DNA of 64,000 bases from CAVSRC01 sp963750065 (GCA_963750065.1 CAVVPK010000015.1:1-64000), one strand, 5' to 3'; positions 37,558 to 46,940 are shown, numbered from the stretch's first letter. The notes: generated from the letters alone by a model not told the origin. A program made the numbers and translations.

Positions 37558-38757
37558 TCAGCCCCGCTTCGCCTCCATCATCCCGACGAAGCGCTGGAAG
37601 AGGTAGCGCGAGTCGCGCGGGCCGGGCGAAGCCTCCGGGTGGTACTGGACGCCGAACACCGGTCTGTCCCTGAGCTTGAGCCCGCAGTTCGAGCCGTCGA
37701 AGAGCGAAACGTGAGTCTCCTCAACCCCCTCGGGCAGCGACTTCGAGTCGACTGCGAAGCCGTGATTCATCGAGGTGATCTCGACCTTGCCGGTGGTCAG
37801 GTCCTTGACCGGATGGTTGGCGCCGTGGTGGCCCTGATGCATCTTCATGGTCGTGCCACCGAGTGCCAGGCCGAGCATCTGGTGGCCGAGGCAGATACCG
37901 AAGGTCGGCACGCCGGCCTCGATCACGCCCCTGATCGCCGGCACGGCATACTCGCCGGTCGCCGCCGGGTCGCCGGGGCCGTTGGAGAGGAAGACGCCGT
38001 CCGGCTTGTGGGCGAGGATCTCGTCCGCGGTTGCTGTCGCCGGCAGGACGGTGACGCGGCAGCCGTGGTCGGCGAGCAGCCTGAGGATGTTGCGCTTGAT
38101 TCCGTAGTCGACGCAGACGACGTGATGCTTCGGGCTTTCCAGATGGCCGTAGCCCTTGCCCCACACCCACGAGGTCTCGTCCCAGGTGTAGCTCTGGCCG
38201 GTGGTCACCTCCTTGGCGAGGTCCATGCCCTCCAGCCCCGGCCACGCCTTGGCCTCGGCCAGCAGCGCATCGCGGTCGAAGGCGCCGTCCGGGTTGTGAG
38301 CGATCACCGCATTGGGCATGCCGTGCGTGCGGATGAGGCTGGTGAGCGCGCGCGTGTCGACACCGGCGAGCCCGATGATGCCGCGCGCCTTCAGCCAGGC
38401 ATCGAAGTGCCGCGTGGCGCGATAGTTCGACGGATCGGTGATGTCGGTCTTGAGCACCGTGCCGCGCACGCCGGACGAGGCGGCCATGTTGACCGTCTCG
38501 ATGTCCTCGTCGTTGACGCCGACATTGCCGATATGGGGGAAGGTGAAGGTGATGATCTGGCCGGCATAGGAGGGGTCGGTGAGGATCTCCTCGTAGCCGG
38601 TCATCGCCGTATTGAAGCACACCTCGCCCACGGCAGTGCCTTCGGCGCCGATGCCGTGGCCGGAAATCACCGTGCCGTCGGCGAGCACGATAAGGGCGGT
38701 CGGCTGCGGGTCGGCCCAGCGGTCTTGGGTTTTGACTTCCGTCATAGTGTCGCTCAT
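37558..38757 (-). CDS. carA: Carbamoyl-phosphate synthase small (glutaminase) subunit
   Basis: About 399 residues from ATG 38757 (MSDTMTEVKTQDRW); ATG 38745 is also possible. N-terminal CarA domain (TAMTGYEEILTDPSYAGQII), then a class I glutamine amidotransferase with nucleophile Cys in GICLGHQMLGLALGG and the His/Glu pair in FGVQYHPEASPGP. It hydrolyses glutamine and passes ammonia to CarB. It is divergent from yqeY across ~290 bp, a common Hyphomicrobiales arrangement. Confidence 0.96.
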   Translation of the reverse strand: MSDTMTEVKTQDRWADPQPTALIVLADGTVISGHGIGAEGTAVGEVCFNTAMTGYEEILTDPSYAGQIITFTFPHIGNVGVNDEDIETVNMAASSGVRGTVLKTDITDPSNYRATRHFDAWLKARGIIGLAGVDTRALTSLIRTHGMPNAVIAHNPDGAFDRDALLAEAKAWPGLEGMDLAKEVTTGQSYTWDETSWVWGKGYGHLESPKHHVVCVDYGIKRNILRLLADHGCRVTVLPATATADEILAHKPDGVFLSNGPGDPAATGEYAVPAIRGVIEAGVPTFGICLGHQMLGLALGGTTMKMHQGHHGANHPVKDLTTGKVEITSMNHGFAVDSKSLPEGVEETHVSLFDGSNCGLKLRDRPVFGVQYHPEASPGPRDSRYLFQRFVGMMEAKRG

Positions 38758-39047
38758 GGGCGCATGCCATAGCCGCAAGTGCGGCCAGATTCAATTCGGC
38801 TCTCCGGTACTGCGGCAATCCCTATCTTGATTTCTGAATGCGATAGGGGCATATACCCGCCCGCCCGAGAAACGGGCATCCCCCGCGGGTGTGCGGAGCG
38901 CACCCCGCCGAGGCCAGTGGCCGCCGGGTTTAACTTGTTGACGGCACAAAAAAGTCCATGGGAATCAACGGCTTGTATATTCAGCAGAAGTTGCGCGTCG
39001 ATTCAGGCGGAGTTATCCTGCCGTGGGCGCGGCAACGGGGATCAAAC

Positions 39048-39497
39048 ATGCGAGACCAGATCAATGCGGCTCTCAAAGACGCGATGCTTGCCGAAGACAA
39101 ACGTCGCGTCTCGACACTTCGCCTGATCAGTGCCGCTATCAAGGACCGTGAAATTGCCGCGCGCACCGCCGGCCGCGATCCGATCGAAAATACCGCGATC
39201 ACCGAAATCCTCATGAAGATGATCAAGCAGCGGCTTGATTCCGCGCGTCTCTATGAGGAAGGCAACCGACTCGACCTCGCCGAGCAGGAGCGCGAGGAAA
39301 TGGCGATCATCAAGTCGTTCCTGCCGGCGCAGATGGACGACGAGCAGGTGCGCTGCGTCTGTGCGGAAACCGTCAAGACCACCGGCGCCGCCGGCTTGCG
39401 CGACATGGGCAAGTGCATGCAGGCGCTGAAGGCGCGCTATGCCGGCCGCATGGATTTCGGCAAGGCCAGCACTGTGGTGCGCGGCCTGCTGACCTAG
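39048..39497 (+). CDS. yqeY: GatB/YqeY domain protein
   Basis: A 149-residue protein from ATG 39048 (MRDQINAALKDAMLAEDKRR). STLRLISAAIKDREIAARTA, EQEREEMAIIKSFLPAQM and MGKCMQALKARYAGRMDFGK are the YqeY blocks. The fold matches the tail domain of GatB, which handles tRNA in the amidotransferase; YqeY alone is of uncertain function. Its TAG stop is contributed by the left end of the inverted-repeat element at 39494. In many relatives yqeY lies right before dnaG; here 9.3 kb intervene. Confidence 0.9.
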   Translation: MRDQINAALKDAMLAEDKRRVSTLRLISAAIKDREIAARTAGRDPIENTAITEILMKMIKQRLDSARLYEEGNRLDLAEQEREEMAIIKSFLPAQMDDEQVRCVCAETVKTTGAAGLRDMGKCMQALKARYAGRMDFGKASTVVRGLLT

Positions 39498-39771
39498 AGC
39501 CTTTCTCGGCCAGATAGAGCCATTCCGACGGAGCTTGTTTTGCGACAGGATCAAGCCGACGGGCGACGGGCGTACCCGGGGTACGGCCGAGACCGACGGC
39601 GCCGATAATGGCGCAAAAGTGCCCGTCCCTTCGGGTTTCTTAACTGGCGGGCGCCCGACGCCGATCCCGGCTCACCCGATGCCCGGCATCGCCCTTTGCC
39701 GGTCTCGACGCCGGATCGCCCAAGCCGGTCGAGAAACGGAATCGGCTCTATCTGGTCGAAAAAGGCTCTAG
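39494..39771. mobile_element. MITE-like element with ~34-bp terminal inverted repeats
   Basis: A 278-bp segment bounded by ctagagcctttctcggccag (39494-) continuing atagagccattccg, and its near-complement at 39738-39771 (rc: ctagagcctttttcgaccag, then atagagccgattccg). About 31 of 34 positions pair. The inside has no ORF but more short palindromes (gtacccggggtac). No transposase. It fits a non-autonomous element or large palindromic intergenic repeat. Confidence 0.6.
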
Positions 39772-39918
39772 CACCCAGCCGGCGCTTCGCCGGCTATCGG
39801 TTGCCGAGCGCCGCCCGCCAACGGGCGCCGCTGTGGCACGCTCGCAACGTGTGCTGAATGAGACAGCGAATCAGTCCATTGTCATTTATGCGGGGGTGGC
39901 CTGAAAAAGGAGCCGCCT

Positions 39919-40269
39919 GTGGGAAGGACGATCAAGACCGGGCCACGGGCTCGGGAGCCTGGCAGTGCAGAGCTTGAGACCGTCATAAACGAACTTGCGG
40001 CAGACCAGGCCGCAGTGCGTATTGTCCTGCAGAGTTTCCTATTGCGATTGTTTGCCCTGCGGGCCGAAACGGCGCCGGCGGCCTTTGCCGAACTCCAGGA
40101 GCACGTCTCGATGTCGATCGAGGCCATTCCTCTGGCGCGTGGAGACCAGCTCGCCAGTGCACGTTGGAAGAGGCTCGTCGCGACCAGCGCCGAGCGCCTC
40201 CTGGGCGAGATCAGCGATACGCTCGATGCATCGGTCGGCGAACAGGTCCCGCGGAAGGCGAGGCTCTAG
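39919..40269 (+). CDS. Helical hypothetical protein
   Basis: A 116-residue protein from GTG 39919 (aaggag 8 nt upstream). It is almost wholly helical (LETVINELAADQAAVRIVLQ, SFLLRLFALRAETAPAAFAE). No motif or family recognised. It ends 7 nt before the convergent GST gene's stop. Confidence 0.55.
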   Translation: MGRTIKTGPRAREPGSAELETVINELAADQAAVRIVLQSFLLRLFALRAETAPAAFAELQEHVSMSIEAIPLARGDQLASARWKRLVATSAERLLGEISDTLDASVGEQVPRKARL

Positions 40270-40275
40270 CCAAGG

Positions 40276-40989
40276 CTACCCATCCAGTTCCGGATAGTGG
40301 CGGAAGATGCCGTCCTCGTTGAAGGGGATGCGCCGGTCGCTTTCGAGATAGGCCTTGATGCGCGGCCGCGCCGCAATGCGGTCGCGCAAGGCGGCCACCT
40401 TCGGCGCATCGGGCAGGTACTTCGCCATCGCCTTGGGGAAGGCGTAGGTCAGCCCCTCCACCGCCTGGAACAGGGACAGGTCGGCATAGCTCAGCCGCGC
40501 CCCGACCAGATGCGTGTCGCCCTTGGGGTTCTCAGCCAGGATCGTCTCGAACCATCCGATGAAGCGCGGGATGCGGTCCTCGCGGAACAGCTTGGCGCGG
40601 CGCAATGACTCCGCCTTCTGCTCCTCGTAATAGAAGGCACCGCCGAGCGGGTGGTGGGTGTCGTGCGCCTCGACCACGAGGTCGACGATGGTGAGCTGGA
40701 TCTGGTGGGTCCACAGCTTTGCGCTTGAAGCCTTCGGTGCCAACCCCAGGCGCTCGCCGAGATAGAGAAGAATGTTGGCGCTCTGGCCGATGACCACCTT
40801 GCCGTCGCGCAGGAAGGGCGGCGCGAAGGAGGGCGTGGCGATACCCTTGCCGTTCCACAGGCGCATCAGTTCGCCGGTGCCGCGCGCGCGCGCCACGTCG
40901 ACATAGTCGGCGCCGGCTTCCTCCAGCGCCAGGCGAATGAATTCGCCGCGCCCCTGGATGCCCGGCCAGTAATAGAGTTCGTAGGTCAT
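40276..40989 (-). CDS. Glutathione S-transferase family protein
   Basis: A 237-residue protein from ATG 40989 (MTYELYYWPGIQGRGEFIRL). The N-terminal half resembles mu/sigma-type enzymes: YYWPGIQGRGE positions the catalytic Tyr, FAPPFLRDGKVVIGQSANIL carries the cis-Pro and glutathione contacts. The C-terminal half is all-helical (VGARLSYADLSLFQAVEGLT). It differs from the GST at 13.3 kb, so the two are not recent duplicates. Confidence 0.88.
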   Translation of the reverse strand: MTYELYYWPGIQGRGEFIRLALEEAGADYVDVARARGTGELMRLWNGKGIATPSFAPPFLRDGKVVIGQSANILLYLGERLGLAPKASSAKLWTHQIQLTIVDLVVEAHDTHHPLGGAFYYEEQKAESLRRAKLFREDRIPRFIGWFETILAENPKGDTHLVGARLSYADLSLFQAVEGLTYAFPKAMAKYLPDAPKVAALRDRIAARPRIKAYLESDRRIPFNEDGIFRHYPELDG

Positions 40990-41162
40990 GGATGCTCTCT
41001 CTTTCGGCCCGATCGGCCAGCATAAGCTTGTCCGGCACGGCAGACATCGGCAATGATCATTCGCGCCGCGCGGGTGCTGGTGGCCGCCGCACAGATGCCA
41101 GGGTTGTGCCATCGAATGTCCGCAATAGGCTGCTTGGTTCCGGCGCAAGAGGGCATGCAAGG

Positions 41163-42206
41163 ATGAGAAGGCGAGTGCGCAACGATCCCGATCACGGACC
41201 GGCGGAAGACGGAGCCGTCGTCACCTATTCGCGCCTGTCGGCGCGCGGCGGGCAAGGACCGTCCGACCGCCAGGAGCCCTATCTCGAGGCGCGCGAGGTG
41301 CCGTATCGCGACACCGACCTGCGCGCCTACGATCCCGAACGCGCCGCGCGCGATGGTTTCGGTGCGGCCGCCGACGATCTGGAGGCGCCGCGCCGCGGGC
41401 GCGGCCGCCGCCGTGGGGCGCGCGGTGCGGTGCTGGTCGGCGCCGTTGCGCTCGCCGCCGGCATGGTGATCCTCGCCTATGCCTATGGCATCGCCACGCG
41501 CGTCGAGGCGCCGTCATCGGCGTCCGCCGTCGCGCCCGAAGGCGCCGCGGCGACCCGCGGGACACTGCCTGCCGACGATGCGGCCCGCTCGATACCGGTC
41601 GAGGGCAACGCGCCGGCCGCTGCCCTGGCACCGGCTCCGGAATCTGCCCCGCCGGTCGGCGATACGACAGTGCCTCTTCCCGCCGCGCAGCCGCCTGCGA
41701 CTGCGGCTTCCGGGTCGAACGGTGTGCCCATGGACGGTGACGTAGTTCAGCCCGCCGGCGGTGCCCAGCCGGCACTGGTCGCGCCGGTGCCGGCGACAGC
41801 GACGCCGGCCGCGCCCGCCAAGGCGGCCGAGACCAGGGCGACGGCAAACGCCGGACCTCCGCCGGCCAAGGCGGCCAAGCCCGCGGACAGCAAGCCGGCC
41901 AACAATTCCGACGACCTCATGGCCAAAATCGAGCGCCTTCTCCAGCGCGACGCGGCGACCGCGGATGCATCGGGTCAGCCCGGCGCTGCGCCCGCTGCGG
42001 CGGCAGCCCCGACGCCGATCGGTCCGGCCCAGCCGACCGCGATCAGCGACCCGAACGCGCTGCCGCAACTGCCCGATGCCAATACGGTTGCGAACACGCC
42101 GGTGCCGCCGGCCGATGTCGGGCCGTCGCTGGGCAACCGCCTGATCCCGCCGGCCGACATTCCCAACGTGGCGCCGACCGGGACCGGCACCGGCGGCCTG
42201 CGCTAG
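41163..42206 (+). CDS. Ala/Pro-rich membrane-anchored protein
   Basis: A 347-residue protein from ATG 41163. A charged cytoplasmic segment (~90 residues) has an Arg-rich stretch RRGRGRRRGARG. One membrane helix follows (AVLVGAVALAAGMVILAYAY). The remaining ~230 residues are Ala/Pro-rich and disordered, with one helical island (SDDLMAKIERLLQRDAATAD). It is built like periplasm-spanning or wall-facing linker proteins. No domain recognised. Confidence 0.6.
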   Translation: MRRRVRNDPDHGPAEDGAVVTYSRLSARGGQGPSDRQEPYLEAREVPYRDTDLRAYDPERAARDGFGAAADDLEAPRRGRGRRRGARGAVLVGAVALAAGMVILAYAYGIATRVEAPSSASAVAPEGAAATRGTLPADDAARSIPVEGNAPAAALAPAPESAPPVGDTTVPLPAAQPPATAASGSNGVPMDGDVVQPAGGAQPALVAPVPATATPAAPAKAAETRATANAGPPPAKAAKPADSKPANNSDDLMAKIERLLQRDAATADASGQPGAAPAAAAAPTPIGPAQPTAISDPNALPQLPDANTVANTPVPPADVGPSLGNRLIPPADIPNVAPTGTGTGGLR

Positions 42207-42304
42207 AGGAGCTTCAGATCCGGAGCCGTGGCCCGCAGGCAGCGAAGCGGAATGCAGGGTCCTTCACCCGGATTACGCTGCGCTTCATCCGGGCTACCGG
42301 CGAC

Positions 42305-42709
42305 TCAGCCTGCCTTGCTCAGCGCGCCGTTCAGCGAGCGGATAAAGGCATCGCTGGACAGCGTTGCGCCGGAGATGATGTCGACATTGGCGCTCTGTGC
42401 CGCGATCACCTCGTTGCGCAGCATCGGCAGTGCCTGGCTGTTGATGGAGATCGAGGCACCGTGGGTGTCCGGATATTGCAGCACCCGGATGGCGCTGAGC
42501 TTGCCGCCGCTGACGATCGCCTGGATCTGCATGGCGCCGTAATAGGCGTTGGTCACGGGGCCTGTGTACGTGCCGTTGGCATAGGTCCTGGTGCCGACGT
42601 TGGGCGCGAGGCTCGCGGAGGAGAAAGGCAGGGCGGCTTGGCGCCCCGACTGGCTCCAGAAATAGACGCCGGCAGCGGCCAGCGCGAGGACGAGAAGCGT
42701 TTTCTTCAT
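42305..42709 (-). CDS. FMN-binding domain protein (NqrC/RnfG type), exported
   Basis: A 134-residue protein from ATG 42709 (MKKTLLVLALAAAGVYFWSQ), a signal anchor. The rest is one FMN-binding domain: YYGAMQIQAIVSGGKLSAIR, then the SGATLSSDAFIRSL motif, whose Thr accepts covalent FMN in NqrC and RnfG. It probably carries a flavin in the periplasm and takes part in electron transfer. The ApbE flavin transferase needed to load it is not in this window. Confidence 0.85.
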   Translation of the reverse strand: MKKTLLVLALAAAGVYFWSQSGRQAALPFSSASLAPNVGTRTYANGTYTGPVTNAYYGAMQIQAIVSGGKLSAIRVLQYPDTHGASISINSQALPMLRNEVIAAQSANVDIISGATLSSDAFIRSLNGALSKAG

Positions 42710-43181
42710 GGTCAGGGTACTCACCGGATAACGATTTCGCCCGCATCCTGGCAGGCGCATGTTGACAGCACGCTGTCGGCGCCAATTACAAATTGTTCAT
42801 TATTTCTAGGCGGATAGAGCCAGGACCGGCGGTGCCGCGCGAGGCTTCACCATCAGGCGGACCGGCTGCTGGCGACGGACCGCCGAGCGTCGGCTCGGGG
42901 GAGCCCGGTTTCGTGAAACGCGCCCTGAAAAATGCAACGCCCACGCACAGGAATTGGCAACCATCGCGGCTTACGCCGCCTTGAGGATTTTGCGCTACAA
43001 GAGGAGCCAGCAGCGACCGGTCCCTTTCCCCGGAGTTGAAACAAACGAAGGGCACGGGTGTCGGCCCCTGCAGGAACTGCGTTGAGCCCCGTCGTGGCCA
43101 CGGCGGGGCAAACGCGCCGTGGCTGAAACCAGGCTTCCACCGTTCGCAGCATTCGAAGTCCGCCGGACGCCTACCGGCCTG
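42710..43181. other. Intergenic region without a supported gene
   Basis: About 470 bp. Frames on both strands are short and Pro/Gly/Arg-rich. I see no RNA gene, no clear terminator and no repeat shared with the rest of the window. Confidence 0.4.
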
Positions 43182-43436
43182 TCAGGCCGCGCGCCGCGCT
43201 CTGCCATCACCCATGGCGCGATCGGCAGGCGATTGCTCAGCCTGCGCGATCTCCATGCCGTCGGCATGGTTGAGCCAGTGCGTGATCCGTTCGCGATTGC
43301 AGAAGCACGCGATGGCGGCGTCCTGCGCCGAACTGCAGTCGCGCGCTTCCACCTCGACGATCCTCTGGCAGATGTCGTGGGCGTGCCCGGTAGCGTCGTA
43401 GACGGTCTTTCGGAACGTTACGCGAAATCGTGGCAT
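43182..43436 (-). CDS. Conserved 84-residue hypothetical protein
   Basis: From ATG 43436 (MPRFRVTFRKTVYDATGHAH). The strand-rich start followed by DICQRIVEVEARDCSSAQDA and FCNRERITHWLNHADGMEIA is typical of a short protein frequent in Hyphomicrobiales. Three Cys. Role unknown. Divergent from the aquaporin gene. Confidence 0.65.
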   Translation of the reverse strand: MPRFRVTFRKTVYDATGHAHDICQRIVEVEARDCSSAQDAAIACFCNRERITHWLNHADGMEIAQAEQSPADRAMGDGRARRAA

Positions 43437-43624
43437 CGCATGAGCCTCCCCGGCCAAGCCACGTGAATCGCCTTGCACAGTATATAATAGCACTTTGTGC
43501 TGATTTTATGGGGGGCATGCCGCGAAAGTGCGCATGACCTGCCGCGGGCTCCCATCTTCCCCTTGCAGAGAGCCGTGCGGAGCCCAGTTTCGGCCGTGTC
43601 CAATTCTGAGGATGCGCGCTGGCG

Positions 43625-44425
43625 ATGACCGGGCAAGACCAAAAAGTTCCCTGGAAGCTGTTTGCGGCGGAGGCCGCCGGCACGGCGGCTCTGCTTGCGG
43701 TCGGGCTGTCGGTCGTCATCTTCGATTTCGGTACCGGCAGTCCGATGATCCGGCTGCTGCCCGACCCCGCGGTGCGGCGGCTCGTCACCGGCTTTCTGTT
43801 CGGCACGACCGGCGCGATGATCGCGCTGTCGCCGCTCGGCAAGGAGAGCGGCGCCCACATCAATCCGGTGGTCACGCTGGCGTTCTGGCTGATGGGCAAG
43901 CTCAAGGCCCGCCATGCGCTCGGCTATGTCGCGGCGCAGATGGTGGGCGCGGCGGTCGGTTCGCTGCCGCTCATCGCCTGGGGCGCGATGGGCCGCAGCG
44001 TCGCCTTCGGTGCGACCGAGCCCGGAGCGGCCTATGGCGCGTTCTGGGCGCTCATCGGCGAGACGGTGACCAGCTTCGCGCTGATCTTCGGTCTGTTCGT
44101 GTTCCTGCGCCATAACCGGCTCAAGCGCTTCACGCCGGCGCTCTTTCCCCCGCTCTATGCCGTCATGGTCTGGCTCGAGGCGCCGATCTCGGGCACCAGC
44201 ACCAATCCGGCGCGCAGCTTCGGGCCGGCGCTGGTCTCGGGTGCCTGGAACGGCTGGTGGGTCTATTGGCTGGGGCCGCTCGCCGGCACGCTGATCGCGG
44301 TGGCGCTCTATCATCGCGCCGGCTGGAAGCGCGAGGCGATCACCGTCGCCAAGATCTTTCACTTCGAGCACGACCGCTACGGCGTGTTCCATGCGACCAA
44401 GCGGATGATCGACCCGCCGCCGTAA
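43625..44425 (+). CDS. MIP-family aquaporin/glycerol-facilitator-like channel
   Basis: A 266-residue membrane protein with six spans and the two pore half-helices. The first NPA box is altered to NPV (ESGAHINPVVTLAFW); the second is NPA (GTSTNPARSFGPALVSG). Such boxes place it in the aquaporin superfamily, inner membrane. Water, glycerol or metalloid passage cannot be told from sequence. The C-terminal ~30 residues are a polar cytoplasmic tail (KIFHFEHDRYGVFHATKRMI). Confidence 0.88.
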   Translation: MTGQDQKVPWKLFAAEAAGTAALLAVGLSVVIFDFGTGSPMIRLLPDPAVRRLVTGFLFGTTGAMIALSPLGKESGAHINPVVTLAFWLMGKLKARHALGYVAAQMVGAAVGSLPLIAWGAMGRSVAFGATEPGAAYGAFWALIGETVTSFALIFGLFVFLRHNRLKRFTPALFPPLYAVMVWLEAPISGTSTNPARSFGPALVSGAWNGWWVYWLGPLAGTLIAVALYHRAGWKREAITVAKIFHFEHDRYGVFHATKRMIDPPP

Positions 44426-44478
44426 GTCGGCCGCCATTGCGGGTTCGAAGCCGTGCTTTGCGCAGCCCGATCCCGCTC

Positions 44479-45684
44479 TCAGTCCTTCGTCGCCAGAGCG
44501 AACAGCTTCAGCATCATCGGTACGAGCTTGTCCTCAGCGCCGGCTGGCTGGCTGTTGGCCGCCGCCGCCACCAGCACGTCGGCCTTCGGCGAGAAGAGGA
44601 ACGCCGTGCGGTAGCCGAGCGTCTCGCCCTCGTAGAACCACAGCGGCTGCTCGCCGCCCGGCGGCAGGATGCGCACCAGCCCGAGGCTGAAGCCGCGATT
44701 GTCGTCGGCGGTCACCTCGGCGATCGGTTCGCCGGTTTTGGTCGAGACCAGCGACAGGAATTCCGCCAGCTGCTTCGGCGGCAGCACCTTGCCGGCGAAC
44801 ACGGCGCGGATCCAGCGGGCAAGCTCCCTTGGCGGCGCGATGATGCCGCCGGCCGGTCCCGCCCAGCTCAGGTCGTCGGTGCGCATGTCCTTGCCCATCA
44901 GCGGCGACAGCGTCGATTGCTTGCAGTCCGGCTCGTAGAGCCCGCAATCCGGGTTGAAGAAGTAGCCGCTCGCCGTCCGGGCGAGGATGCCGTCGGGATA
45001 GACCATCGGCTCGTAATGGGTGTCGCGGAGCCGCGCCGGCCGGAACAGCTTCTCTTCCAGCGCCTGCTTGTAGGGCATGGCGGCGGCCTTCTCGGCGATC
45101 ATGCCGGCGAGGATGTAGTTGGTGTTGGAATAGAACCAGCCGCTGTTCGGCGGCAGGTTCACGGTCGCCGACGGATAGGCGTAGTCGATCAGGTCTTGCA
45201 GCGTGTAGTGGCGGCCGGGGTCGGTCACCCACAGCCGGCTGAGGGCGAGGCTCTCGGTATAGGTCGGAATGCCGCTGGTCATGTGCAGGAGCCGGCGGAT
45301 GGTGACGTCCTTCCAGGCCGGATAGAGCGGCAGCCAGTCGCCGACCGTCTGGTCGATGGTCAGCTTGCCCTCGGCTTCAAGCGCCAGGATCAGTGCGCCG
45401 GTGAAGCCCTTGGTGTTGCTGCCGATCTGGAACAGGGTATCGCCCGAAACCGGCACGCCGCCGGTCAGCGCCGTGTCGCCGGCGAAAACCTCGATGCCCG
45501 GGCCGGGATCGCCGAAGCTGATATAGGCGGAGACGCCGCTGATGTGCTCGGCCGCGCCGCGGTCGGCGAGATAGGCGTTGACGATCTTCGCGTATGCGTC
45601 GGCCGGGTCGCTCGCTTGCGCAGGGCCGCCGAAAGCCGACGACAGCGCGACCGCCAGGCCGGCCGCCGCAACCGCCCGGCGCAA
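44479..45684 (-). CDS. Exported serine hydrolase (class C beta-lactamase-like)
   Basis: A ~401-residue penicillin-binding-protein-like hydrolase. Signal peptide RRAVAAAGLAVALSSAFGGP-AQA. Catalytic SxxK is SNTK (LFQIGSNTKGFTGALILALE) and YxN is YSNTNY. A late Gly-rich strand (FYEGETLGYRTAF) replaces KTG. Such enzymes are esterases or peptidases more often than true beta-lactamases. The frame starts with TTG 45684. An ATG at 45702 would be in frame if one T of a TTT were removed (ATGTCCGCTTGGCCG-TTTGCG), so the true start may be hidden by an indel. Confidence 0.8.
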   Translation of the reverse strand: MRRAVAAAGLAVALSSAFGGPAQASDPADAYAKIVNAYLADRGAAEHISGVSAYISFGDPGPGIEVFAGDTALTGGVPVSGDTLFQIGSNTKGFTGALILALEAEGKLTIDQTVGDWLPLYPAWKDVTIRRLLHMTSGIPTYTESLALSRLWVTDPGRHYTLQDLIDYAYPSATVNLPPNSGWFYSNTNYILAGMIAEKAAAMPYKQALEEKLFRPARLRDTHYEPMVYPDGILARTASGYFFNPDCGLYEPDCKQSTLSPLMGKDMRTDDLSWAGPAGGIIAPPRELARWIRAVFAGKVLPPKQLAEFLSLVSTKTGEPIAEVTADDNRGFSLGLVRILPPGGEQPLWFYEGETLGYRTAFLFSPKADVLVAAAANSQPAGAEDKLVPMMLKLFALATKD

Positions 45685-46268
45685 ACGGCCAAGCGGACAT
45701 GTCTTCCGGGCAGGGATGCCGGATCATCACGATCCTCCTCGCGTCGCCGTCCGCCGCGTCGCCGCCATCCTAGGCGGAACCCGCCGCACGGATGGAAGGA
45801 TTGCGCGCGCACGGTGAACGAAAGCCTAGCGTTGCTGCGCGCGCTCCTCTTCCCGTCACGGAGGAGGGCAGGGCTATGCCCGCTTCGTCTTGCGCTGCTC
45901 GACATGGGAGCGGGTCCTTGCGCGCCACACGCGGATACCGGAGACGATCAGCGGCAGGTGCTGGCGCAACCCATGTGCAAGGCCCGCGGAAAGCTTGCGT
46001 CTTCCCCGTCCTGACGCTATGAAAACGCCGATTACATCGGAAGGTGAGGGCGTTTTTTGTTGAGCCATAAGATCATTGTGTCCGCGCCCAGCGCCGCATC
46101 GGCTTTTAGGTCAGCCCTTGCGGAACGGTCGTCCTGTGCGTTGATCAGCCGCTCATAAAACACGCCGCTGTCAGCCCGGTCGACCTGGCTGGCAGCAAAA
46201 TCTCCACCACTGACAATCTGAGATTTTGTTCTGCCTGATCATCTCCTTCAGATGAATGGCGAGAACTT
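45685..46268. other. Intergenic region bordering the accessory block
   Basis: About 580 bp. A hairpin-like aacgcc ... ggcgtttttt at about 46022-46060 could end a transcript on the plus strand. A 64-residue minus-strand frame (45874-46068) overlaps it and is rejected. From ~46070 rightwards the DNA becomes visibly more AT-rich, which marks the start of the accessory block. Confidence 0.4.
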
Positions 46269-46823
46269 ATGTTTTACGACGAAGGGACCTTCGGGCGGAA
46301 ATCCTTCCGCGCGGGTCGAACCTGCAACAGAAATAAAAGGAAGAGCAAAAGCAGCAGATGGCAGGCAGTCGACAGGGAATTCCGATGCGTCAACTGCAAG
46401 CAGATGGTTTTCCTGACATCTGCCATGGGCACGGCCTACCGCAATCACTGCCCTTATTGCCTGCATTCGTTGCATGTTGATACCAAACCCGGCAATCGCG
46501 CCTCCACGTGCCATGCGCGCATGGAGCCGGTTGGTTTGACCTGCAAACACAACGGCCTCGACAAATATGGCAAGGAGCGCGGCGGCGATATCATGCTGGT
46601 CCATTCCTGTACGGGGTGTGGCACGGTGAATATCAACCGGATCGCTGGTGACGATGCGTGTCATGAAATTCTTGATGTCTTCAGGCGATCCTCGTCCATG
46701 GGCGAAGATCAGAAGGAAGCCATCGAGAAAGCCGGCATCAGGCTTCTGCAATCCGATGAAGCCGAAAAACTTCGCACGGCATTATTTGGCAAAAACTGCC
46801 TCGGCGAAGACAGGTCAGAGTGA
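46269..46823 (+). CDS. RNHCP-domain zinc protein
   Basis: A 184-residue protein. The central ~90 residues are the RNHCP domain: FRCVNCKQMV, then AYRNHCPYCLHSLHVDTKPG, STCHARMEPVGL, and HSCTGCGTVNINRIAGDDA. Eight or more Cys/His form zinc sites. The domain is widespread in bacteria but has no known function. The N-terminus is Lys/Arg-rich, suggesting nucleic-acid contact (inference). It lies in an AT-richer block next to the DUF5131/TcmP pair, on the opposite strand. Confidence 0.8.
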   Translation: MFYDEGTFGRKSFRAGRTCNRNKRKSKSSRWQAVDREFRCVNCKQMVFLTSAMGTAYRNHCPYCLHSLHVDTKPGNRASTCHARMEPVGLTCKHNGLDKYGKERGGDIMLVHSCTGCGTVNINRIAGDDACHEILDVFRRSSSMGEDQKEAIEKAGIRLLQSDEAEKLRTALFGKNCLGEDRSE

Positions 46824-46834
46824 CGTTTGCAAGT

Positions 46835-46940
46835 CCTCTCCCCCCGCAACTCCGATTTGTCGGAGTTGCTTCATTCTGTGCCCAACATCGGGTGGACCCG
46901 ATGTTGGGTCGGGGGAGAGACAGAGAGAGGTGATGGGCAC
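46835..46940 (+). repeat. Double-hairpin intergenic element, copy 2
   Basis: Perfect hairpins gcaactccga/tcggagttgc and cccaacatcgggt/acccgatgttggg, 11 nt apart, flanked by cctctcccccc and ggggagagacagagag. Matches the reverse complement of 57759-57864 closely and shares the plan, not the stem sequence, of 6236-6318. It sits between two convergent genes and may end both transcripts. Confidence 0.7.

Noticed and set aside
42786..43055. 89-residue minus-strand frame
   Set aside because: No ribosome site, no hydrophobic or domain pattern, Pro/Gly-rich.
45874..46068. 64-residue minus-strand frame (MAQQKTPSPSDVIGVF)
   Set aside because: Its start lies in a hairpin with a T run that looks like a terminator; no ribosome site or family.
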